From: Larix kaempferi
Taxonomy: Eukaryota > Streptophyta > Pinopsida > Pinales > Pinaceae
DNA: 64,000 nt
NCBI GenBank assembly: GCA_027924585.1
Contig: BSBM01000096.1
Coordinates: 4,526,001-4,590,000 of the forward strand
Direction of reading: 5' to 3'
The position numbers were made by a program, and so were the translations under genes. The notes beneath the pieces are model-generated. The model was given only the letters and a program-made list of their open reading frames with translations, did not search any database and was not told where the DNA came from. Below, piece by piece: positions 56,174-64,000 of this stretch (the first letter of the stretch is position 1; every line of letters begins with the position of its first letter).

Positions 56174-58797
56174 TAGCTTGAAAGAAGGCACGGTATGGCC
56201 TTTATGACATTTGTTGCACTTGCGAAGCTAGGGCTTGATATAGCAAAAACCAGTCATCGTAGAACTTTCGATATAAATCCATTTTGGAGAAGTTTCAGGA
56301 TCTGAAACTTTTACAGGTCGAATATAAGATCCCAATGTACCTTGTGTCCAAATCAAAACTTCTAATTCGTTGTACTTTGTGTTTTATGATATGTACAATA
56401 TAGGGTTTCTGCCTCTTCCAGATCTCTGTCATAAACAAGTGACCTAGGAAAAAGGTCACAACTTGGGCTAGGAAGATCCAAATGAAATTTCGTAAAATGT
56501 GACAGGTAGGTCACGGACTGTACTTTCACAAGCCAAAGGTTCAGAGGATGAAAGTGAACCAGTGACACATGGCACTCCGTACAAGTTCGCTCTCCTGTTT
56601 TATCCCATAAACAGGTCACGTTGCAACACTTGGCATAACTCTCTCTCAGAGAATCAATTTGAGGTTAGACCTGTGGAGTTGGAAAGATAACAGGTCAGGC
56701 TACCACAGGAAGAATTTTTAGACCCTGTAGATCTGAAGTTTTGGAGTTACACCAGAAACAATCATGTGCATATTTCTCTTAAAATAGAATTGGATTTTGA
56801 ACACCTTCATCCATGGCTCCGGGAATTTAGGGCTTCGGAGAAAGTTGGAATTTTTGTAATCAGAGACCACGGCTGGATGATCCTCATCAAAATTGAAATT
56901 TAGAGACTAAGATCAAATTTTTTGGTTGGGCAGAAGGCCGGGCTTGATCAAACCCTGGTTTGGGACTTTGATCGAAAAAGTGGAAAATTAGGGCTTCTAC
57001 AAAAATGGGAATTTTTAAAATCTGTGACCATAGCTGGAAGCTCCTTGGAAAAATAGAAGTTTAGAGCTTTGGATCAAACTATTTGGTTGGGTGAAGCTCC
57101 AGGAAACTCAAACCCTAATTCAAGGTCCTCCTTAGTGAATCCAAAGATTGAAAATCAAATTTGAGGGGTGAAACTTTGCAGTTTTCAAATTCTGAGTATA
57201 CCAGGTTGATCAGCTCATCAAGGCACATCTTTCTATCCTTTCAAAAGTTTAAAATTCAAAGTTTGAATTTTTAGGGTTTCCCTAACAAACCCTAATCCAG
57301 CTCCAGATCCAGTTTCTGCAAATCAAGTGGATTGGGTTGATCCTAAAAGAGAATGGATTGGTCACCTGCATAAGTGAAGAAGTTCCAGTTTCAAAGGGAG
57401 ATGAGGCTAAGGCCTTACATAAGAAGATTACAAGCAATCTCGACAGGTATGACTTACAGGTATGTTTCGAAATCTGTTCATGATTAAGTTTATGGTATGT
57501 TTGTCTCCATTAAGGTTAGTACAATCTTGATTAATTTTAGACTTGTCATATCACCTTAATAAAAATATGAATGCATGATAGAAGATATTCATTGATTAGG
57601 GTTTTGACACTTATGATTGTACTAATGCATTGTGGTGTTGTATGAGGTTGATGTTGTCCGTTAACATGAAAGGTACATCAAGAAAGACAAATCATGTTCT
57701 AGTTCAAGAACATATGACCATGGTGACATGAAGACAAAGATTCATCCATTGTCATGGATCACATAGAAGATCTACTTACGAGGTATGTATAACTTGGTTC
57801 TATAATGGTTAACCTATGAGATATGCAGGTTACTAGCACAAGTCATTGAAGAGAACGAGAAGACATCGTGTGGGTATGTTAGACATAACTAGCTAACATA
57901 TTAAATCCAGGTATGTTTTTCCTATATCAAGTTAGAATCCTACCTTGTTAAAGGATCTCGTATATAAGTATACATGGCATGATTGATAATGATTATTCAT
58001 TGAAGTTAGTAATCAAGGGTTTATGCTTATTATGTCTCTTACCTTGATTAATGATATGACTAACTAGAAGAGTCCTATGTAAACCTTGAATACTAAAGCT
58101 TATTATCTGTGTTTGAAATGATCATGACTATACATGTTTAAGATTATTGTGTTTTGATAGTATTGAGATTATACTAATGAATATATGATTATGTATGAGA
58201 TCTCAAGGATACCATAATGATGATACTAGTAAGTATGCATAGTGATCAAGGATGGATATAAGTTCAAGGACAGGTAATCTAGGAAGCAAAGATCAAGAGG
58301 GAGCACACTCCAATAGTTCCTACAAGGAAACAAAGATTGAGAGGGAGTCCACCCAACAAACAAACAAAGATAAGTATTTGAATTGTCATTTCTTGTATAT
58401 TTGATTGTTTAAATAATACTGTTCAATAATGTATATACTTATGTACCTAGACTTAGGTTGTGTATTATGCATGTTAGAATAATTGCATTAATGAACAATA
58501 TATTACTAATATGCATGTGATGGGTAAGTGGCCTATGGCACTGTACAACATTCCATTGCTACTTATCTAGAATGAAACCTCTTTGTTGACATGTTGGGAG
58601 TTGTGCACACTCGTAACAATGTTCTGGTAGAGATTGGAAGGCATCTAGAAAGTTACGGGATATGGATAAATGTTGTATTGAAGCATTGGCTAAGAGAATT
58701 GCATGACTGTATGACATATTTCTTTATGTGTAAGAATTTGTTCTGAAAACTATGAGATGTTTCTAATCATGCAATTTAACTTGTCTTGTAGAAAAGA
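56174..58797 (+). other. Copia-3 long leader, non-coding
   Basis: About 2.6 kb where gag, protease and integrase would be expected. No long frame and no retroviral motif. It contains a ~161 bp diverged direct repeat (AGGGCTTCGGAGAAA at 56829, AGGGCTTCTACAAAA at 56990). Near 58280-58370 a short repeat 'gcaaagatcaagaggga' recurs with variation. The origin is unknown. It may be captured host DNA or filler. Confidence 0.6.
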
Positions 58798-60392
58798 TTG
58801 TATACCATCACCTACAAAAGAAGGACTACAACATGTGTTCTAGCAACAAAGCTATCTATTGAAGATATTGAAGTTCCTAGGATCTGGGATGAAGTAATGG
58901 AAGAATGCCATGATCCGTCGATCATGAAGAATGATGTTTGGGATGCGATCCCAAGACCTAAAGGAAAGTATGTTGTGACTTCCAAGTGGATCTATAAGAT
59001 CAAGCATGCTGCAGATGGAAGCATAGAGAAATACAAAGCGAGATTTGTAGCTCGTGGCTTCTCCTAGAAAGAAGGGATTGATTATGAAGATGCTTTTGCT
59101 CCTGTGGCCAGATACACTTCCATTAGATCAGAACTTGCTCTGGCTGCAGTGATGAAATGGAAGATACACCAGATGGATGTCAAGACAACTTTCTTGAATG
59201 GTGTAGTCGAGGAGGAAGTGTATGTGGAGCGGCCACTTGGTTTTGAGACACATGACAGAGAGTCATATGTGTGCAGGTTGAAGAAAGCCATGTATGGATT
59301 GAAGCAAGCTCCTAGGACTTGGTATGGTAGGATAGACATCTTTCTATCCAGTTTGGGCTTTACCAAGAGTAAAGCGGATTCCAACCTTTACTACAAGGTT
59401 GAGGAAAGCAATCCAGTGATACTACTTTTGTATGTGGATGACCTGTTTGTTACAGGAGAGGATAGAATGATTGCCGATACCAAGAGGAAGCTTACTGCCG
59501 AGTTCAAGATGAAGGACTTGGGGATGATGCACTACTTCCTAGGCATGGAGGTGTGGCAGAGTGCAGATGGGATCTTCCTTGGACAAGGGAAGTAAGCAAT
59601 AGAGATCCTGAAGAGGTTCGGGATGATGGACTGCAAGGCCATGGCCACACCTATGGCATCGAACCTGAAGCTTCTATGTGATGCTTCATCTGAGCCCGTT
59701 GATGTCACGGTGTATCGTCAGATGATTGGGTCCTTGATGTACCTGACGAACACGAGACCAGATATTTGCTTTGCGGTGAACACATTGAGCCAGTTCCTGA
59801 TGGATCCCAGAGGTGTTCACCTGGTTGCTGTAAAACATATTCTGATGTACGTGAAGGGTACAATTGATTATGGGCTCAAGTATGATGCAAATCAAAAGTT
59901 TAACCTGCAAGGTTATGTTGATTCGGACTGGGTGGGCAGTGCTGCAGATAGGAAGAGCACTTCTGGGTGCTGCTTCAGTATGGGATCAGGTGTGATCTCT
60001 TGGTTTAGCAGGAAGCAGTCCTGCGTAGCACTGAGTACAGGTGAAGCAGAGTATGTTGCAGCTTGTTCGACTAGTTGTGAGACAGTATGGCTTAGGAAGC
60101 TACTGTTTGAGTTATTGATCTCCCGTTGGGTGCTACTGGTATCTTTTGTGACAACTAGAGTTGTGTGAAGTTGTCTGAGAACCCAATGTTCCACGACAAG
60201 TTGAAGCACATCGAGATCAATTATCAATATATCAGGGATATGGTGCAGAGAGGAGCAGTGAAGCTCCTGTATGTTGCGACGGATGAGCAGGTTGCAGATG
60301 TGTTGACGAAACCACTAGCCAAAGTGAAGTTTGAGTACTTCAGAGGGAGGCTTGGTGTTCTCCAGATTGACGACACTTCAAGGAAGAAGTGA
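58798..60392 (+). pseudogene. Copia-3 RT and RNase H remnant
   Basis: Starts near KNDVWDAIPRPKGKYVVTSK and continues KYKARFVARGFS, a TAG (59065-59067), KEGIDYEDAFAPVARYTS, MDVKTTFLNGVVEEEVYVE and YGLKQAPRTWYGRID. The RT catalytic YVDD is at 59431-59442. A TAA at 59593-59595 interrupts after FLGQGK. RNase H keeps DSDWVGSAADRKSTSGCCF and STGEAEYVAACS; a frameshift near 60115 separates its tail (HIEINYQYIRDMVQRG, VADVLTKPLA). Only two point stops and one shift break an otherwise well-kept RT/RNase H, so decay is recent. Confidence 0.93.
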
Positions 60393-60507
60393 TGGACACA
60401 TTTGCTGAAGCCATTCCAAGCATGGTGAGAGGAGGATCCTTCCCATGGCTGTGGATGTAAGCACCGGATGATGAGCATCAGGACGATGCTCTAGTTACTA
60501 CTCTATA

Positions 60508-60900
60508 TATGCATCATGTTGGATGTTGGATATGATCAGTTAGATCATGTATATGTATATGCATCATGTTGGATGCTGGATATGATCAGTTGGATCATGT
60601 ATATGCATATGCATCATGTTGGATGCTTGATATGATCAGTTGGATCATGTATTTGTGTATGTATCAGGTGGATACATTGTATGATCAGGTAGATCATGTA
60701 TGTTGATATGTATCAGGTGGATACATTGTATGATCAGGTAGATCATGTATGTTGATATGTATCAGGTGGATGCATTGTATGATCAGGTATGATGATATGT
60801 ATGAGGTGTATACATGATATGCATCAGATGGATGCATTGATGATCAGGATGATCATGCTATGATGATATGCATCAGGTAGATGCTTTGACATGATCAAGT
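60508..60900. repeat. ~50 bp tandem array, Copia-3 3' region
   Basis: Units start GCATCATGTTGGATG at 60511, 60561 and 60611 (period 50), then GTATCAGGTGGATACATT at 60661, 60710 and 60759 (period 49), then more diverged units to about 60900. All share the core GATCAGxTxGATCATGTAT. Confidence 0.92.
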
Positions 60901-60941
60901 GGATCATGTGTGATGAGTTCCGAAGACACAGATGCACATAG

Positions 60942-61440
60942 GCCTTTCCGACATGGTGGTAGATGTGTTCTCCCATGTGCATTGATGTAAGTGCAGAGCC
61001 TTTCCGACATGGTGGTAGATGTGTTCTCCCATGTGCGTTGATGTAAGTAAAGAGCCTTTCCGACATGGTGGTAGATGTGTTCTCCCATGTGCGTTGATGT
61101 AAGTGGAGAGACTTTTCGACATGGTGGTAGATGTGTTCTCCCATGTGCGTTGATGTAAGTGCAAAGCCTTTCCGACATGGTGGTAGATGTGTTCTCCCAT
61201 GTGCGTTGATGTAAGTGCAGAGCCTTTCCGACATGGTGGTAGATGTGTCCTCCCATGTGCGTTGATGTAAGTGCAGAGCCTTTTCGACATGGTGGTAGAT
61301 GTGTTCTCCCATGTGCATTGATGTAAGTGCAGAGCCTTTCCGACATGGTGGTAGATGTGTTCTCCCATGTGCGTTGATGTGAGTGCTAAGCCCTTCCCGG
61401 ATGGTCAGAGGAAAGTCCTTCCATGCCGGTTAGTGTAAGT
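60942..61440. repeat. 56 bp tandem array (8 copies plus a decayed ninth)
   Basis: Units start GCCTTTCCGACATGG at 60942, 60998, 61054, 61110, 61166, 61222, 61278 and 61334; a diverged unit follows at 61390. Period is exactly 56 bp. Copies differ at only a few positions. It lies between the end of pol and the 3' LTR. Confidence 0.97.
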
Positions 61441-61534
61441 GTTGTATTGTGTGCATATGGGTTGTGCTTCGTGGATGATATGATCTGTATGATCATGAGT
61501 ATCAGGATGATACTCTGTGTCCATGGATAGGTTG

Positions 61535-61720
61535 TGCAGTCGCATGTAAAAGATTCTGGGAGATCCGATAGGTTGAGCTGTGTGCTCGTAATCAGTCCTG
61601 GGATGCTCTTTCGAGGTTTTGTGGAGGTCACATATAATATTGCCCTGGGAGATCCGATAGGTTGAGCAGTGAGCTTGTAAAAGTCCTGGGATGTTCTTTT
61701 GAGGTTTTGGTGACGCATGT
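61535..61720. repeat. 89 bp duplication, Copia-3 3' region
   Basis: GGGAGATCCGATAGGTTGAG occurs at 61558 and 61647, with the flanking 'agtcctgggatg' and 'gaggttttg' also repeated. Confidence 0.88.
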
Positions 61721-61982
61721 AATAAGTCCTGAGGATTCCATAGTATGGCTAGTGATGATGAAGACCTACAGGTGGTGGGCCTACATCCAGCATGAAAAAG
61801 GGTTGGCTCTGTAGAACTTCCTATGACGAGAAGAATTATGAGATAGCACCAGTGATCCAGATGACGAGTACAACAATAGTGACGATGATGCTCCGTGATC
61901 CAGTGATGATGATCCAGCTCCAGTATTGAAGACTTATGCCTATATTTATTGATGACTTGTGTCAAGAGAATACCTTCCTAGT

Positions 61983-61992
61983 TAAGAGGGAG
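61983..61992 (+). other. Polypurine tract of Copia-3
   Basis: TAAGAGGGAG directly before the TG of the 3' LTR, the same motif as in Copia-1/2. Confidence 0.75.
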
Positions 61993-62643
61993 TGTTGATG
62001 TATTTGTAACTTCGGAAGATATTCACTTGTATATTGTATGTATTACATTTGTACTTTATTGTATCCCCAACGGAGATGTATTATCCCTCCGATTGGAAGT
62101 GTCGTCATGTGTACTTGCAAGTGTCGCAAGTTATATTGTAAGTGTCGTAACTTATACTTGATGGGTTATTAGACCACCTTGTTGAGGTCGGCCCTGTATG
62201 AGTCATGTGGGTCAAAGGGTTATTAGACCACCCTATTAGGGGTCGTCCTAGTCAGCATTATGTTATATGGTTAAGTTAGGGCCGACCTAGTTGAGTAAAG
62301 GTCAAGTGATGTAGTGTATAAATAGAGAGTGTGTCTCTCTCATTTTACACATTCTTGTTCACTCACTTCGCATTAGTGAGAGAAGAGGAGGATGCGCACA
62401 AGTGGAGGAGGAGCATGCTGCTGTAGATATCTATCTCTTGGGTTTGATCATGGTGATCATTGTATTGATGCTTATTCTATCTCTGAGGAAGTTACGGGAT
62501 TTTTCACCTTCTTGGTTTTCCCCGGTGAAATGTTTTGTGTCTCTTGTCTCTTGTCTTTTGTCTCTTATGCTTGATATGCTGTACATGTTGTTCTTTCAGT
62601 TAAGATCCTAGATCAGAATGTATTAAATTCTGAAAAACTAACA
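61993..62643 (+). repeat. Copia-3 3' LTR (651 bp)
   Basis: Starts TGTTGATGTA and ends AAAACTAACA; TATAAATA at 62317-62324. It is followed by CTCAC, matching the left flank. Confidence 0.95.
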
Positions 62644-62648
62644 CTCAC

Positions 62649-63707
62649 GACCACTGCAGACCTCTCCCTACGACCCATTCCTTGAGACACATGTGTACAC
62701 CCCCACAGATGCAGACCGATGATCGTCGACCGATGAACTATGAGCACTAACTGACGAATTTTGATTGATGATTGACGACTGCTGGCCAACAACTACCAAC
62801 CGACGAGCGACGTTTGACGACTGCTGACCAACGATCATCGCGAACCTATACTCTGATGCGCCCACGGAATTCTCTTTGCGGTCTATTCCTGGAGACATAT
62901 TCTAGAAACCCTATGGATGTGCACTAATGACTGACGTATGATGACCGTCGACCATCGTGTACCTTTCTTATCGCAATGCTCGTAGACCTATGATTTGTTG
63001 TGCCCGCGAACTTCGCTCTGTGCCCCCCCTGCGGAGCACTCTTCTTGGATGCACCATGTGGAAAAACACTACAGCGCCCATGGAATTCTATTCTCTGCTC
63101 TCGCGGACCTTTCTCCATGGTACTACGATGGACTCATCTCCGAGGACCTCTGTAGACTTATCATCCACTACGCTTGTGGACCTTCCCCTTGACTCCCCAT
63201 GGACTCTACTTTGTGGTACCCTCGTAGATGCGCATCGACGATTGATGACTATCGACCGATGACCGTCGCGGATCTACACTCAGATAAACCTGCAAACTAT
63301 GGACATCGTCCACCTGCATGCCCTTCTAGCCTGGCTAGTCCACGTCATACCCCTCTTTCCCATATGGAACAGGTGCAATCGACCTCAAATTTCCCAAACT
63401 TTTCATATTTTCATAACTAAAAGAGAATTGTCCATCCCCTCCATTTATGAAATATCTTTGTTACATAACAGAGCAAAAATTCATTCCACTAATAGCTCTG
63501 CAGAATCGAAATTTCCCAAACTTCCTCAACCCAGTATATCGTTCCAGCTAATAAAACACAGGTTGAATTCATGGCTTTGTTAACACACCATCTGTAACTT
63601 AGGACCACGATTTTTACCAAGATGTTATTAACACTTCTTGTGCAACTCAGGTATTCTATGTGTGAGTGTGGATTCCAACCCAAACAACCCCAGTGCTGCA
63701 ACCATTT
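62649..63707. other. CpG-rich quasi-repetitive stretch, then AT-rich flank
   Basis: 62649-63320 is much richer in CG dinucleotides than the rest of the window. Short words recur irregularly: GACCGATGA, CGACTGCTG, ATCGTCGACC, CGCGGACC, CTCGTAGA. Open frames exist on both strands (for example 62957-63262, 101 residues) but none has a recognisable motif. 63320-63707 would be the internal start of the minus-strand element whose LTR begins at 63723. Confidence 0.5.
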
Positions 63708-63719
63708 TCTCTGATACCA
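63708..63719 (-). other. Primer binding site, Met-tRNA type, minus-strand element
   Basis: The minus strand reads TGGTATCAGAGA, three bases after the LTR end at 63723. It matches the plant Met-tRNA primer site except for the last base. Confidence 0.75.
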
Positions 63720-63722
63720 CTC

Positions 63723-64000
63723 TGTCACGTCCCCACCCATCGATCTGACCAATGGAGGGGACATGAACAACTTATGGGGGTTTTAAATTTTCGCCCCCAT
63801 GACCATATTACAAAATTCATGAACATTTAAATGCCTGTGCAGATGCATGATAAAATACACAACGGAAATAAATCATCCCCCCCCCCACACACACTGCATG
63901 CATATACCATCATACTTATCACATGCATAATAATAATAACAATAATTCATGCACATCCAACAAAACATTAAATTAGCAATTAACACTTATCTTTTAATTG
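63723..64000 (-). repeat. Start of a gypsy-like LTR, minus strand, runs off window
   Basis: Plus-strand TGTCACGTCCCCACCCATCG resembles the left end of the 45418 solo LTR (TGTAACATCCCCCTTCACCC); both continue with 'gacca..ggaggggac' and a 'gcccc' block. With the primer site to its left on the minus strand, this is the 5' LTR of a minus-strand element. By analogy the LTR should be about 1.4 kb, so only its end is in view. Confidence 0.8.

Larger units (their letters stand above)
55511..62648 (+). mobile_element. Copia-3: structurally complete, internally deleted Ty1/copia element
   Basis: Element 55516-62643 (7128 bp) with exact 5 bp duplication CTCAC at 55511-55515 and 62644-62648. LTRs are 646 and 651 bp and about 97% alike by eye, so it is the youngest insertion here. 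Met-tRNA primer site 56162-56173, RT/RNase H coding remnant about 58798-60392, purine tract, 3' LTR. Gag, protease and integrase are absent. It is a different family from Copia-1/2. Confidence 0.95.

Noticed and set aside
60824-61368. Three long overlapping minus-strand reading frames (154-164 residues)
   Set aside because: They are the three readings of the 56 bp tandem unit and show no domain or start signal. The frames are a by-product of the array.
60942-61440. CRISPR-like array
   Set aside because: The whole 56 bp unit repeats; there are no unique spacers. The context is a plant retrotransposon.

Overview
This 64 kb window looks like intergenic DNA from a land plant with a large, repeat-rich genome. 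The evidence is plant-type LTR retrotransposons with initiator-Met and Asp tRNA primer sites, an L1-type LINE with a DUF4283/CCHC ORF1 and a C-terminal RNase H, AT-rich and mostly CpG-poor DNA, and a promoter-like cluster of AAACCCTAA boxes. A gymnosperm is possible, but nothing here proves it. I found no intact host gene. The only host-gene candidate is a putative first exon on the minus strand near 23.7-23.8 kb.

Layout. 1-4712: 3' part of a decayed Ty1/copia element (Copia-1). 4.9-8.7 kb: LINE remnants with zinc-knuckle and RNase H pieces, plus tRNA-like SINE traces. 8.7-11.06 kb: unclassified. 11062-16.8 kb: a 4.1 kb LTR, itself interrupted, followed by a broken gag of a large-LTR family called GAL here. 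A 5'-truncated LINE (16.8-18.4 kb) cuts into this gag. 18.4-25.07 kb: tandem duplications (42, 115, 109, 104 and 330 bp periods) and the candidate exon with its telo-box promoter. 25070-31130: second copia copy (Copia-2), complete except for a truncated 3' LTR. 31.1-33.6 kb: minus-strand gypsy-like LTR fragment and its flank.

33609-51720 is a nested stack. The host is a GAL element with ~3.3 kb LTRs, an Asp-tRNA primer site, a 5 bp target duplication with one mismatch, and only a gag-plus-acidic reading frame. A nearly full-length LINE (36442-44132, minus strand) sits in its 5' LTR, flanked by a 12 bp duplication. A solo LTR (40612-42039, duplication GCCCA) sits inside that LINE's endonuclease domain. 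A second solo LTR (45418-46875, duplication AAATA) sits inside the GAL gag.

51.7-55.5 kb is unclassified. 55516-62643 is a third, structurally complete copia (Copia-3) with a perfect CTCAC duplication and ~97% identical LTRs. Its internal region keeps only RT/RNase H, plus a 2.6 kb leader and three tandem arrays before the 3' LTR. The right end holds a CpG-rich quasi-repetitive stretch and the start of a minus-strand LTR with a Met-tRNA primer site, of the same family as the 45.4 kb solo LTR.

The most unusual item is the GAL family: very large LTRs, a gag-like domain fused to a long acidic repeat region, no recognisable pol, an in-frame TAG shared by both copies, and a GC hairpin after AATAAA kept in all three LTRs.
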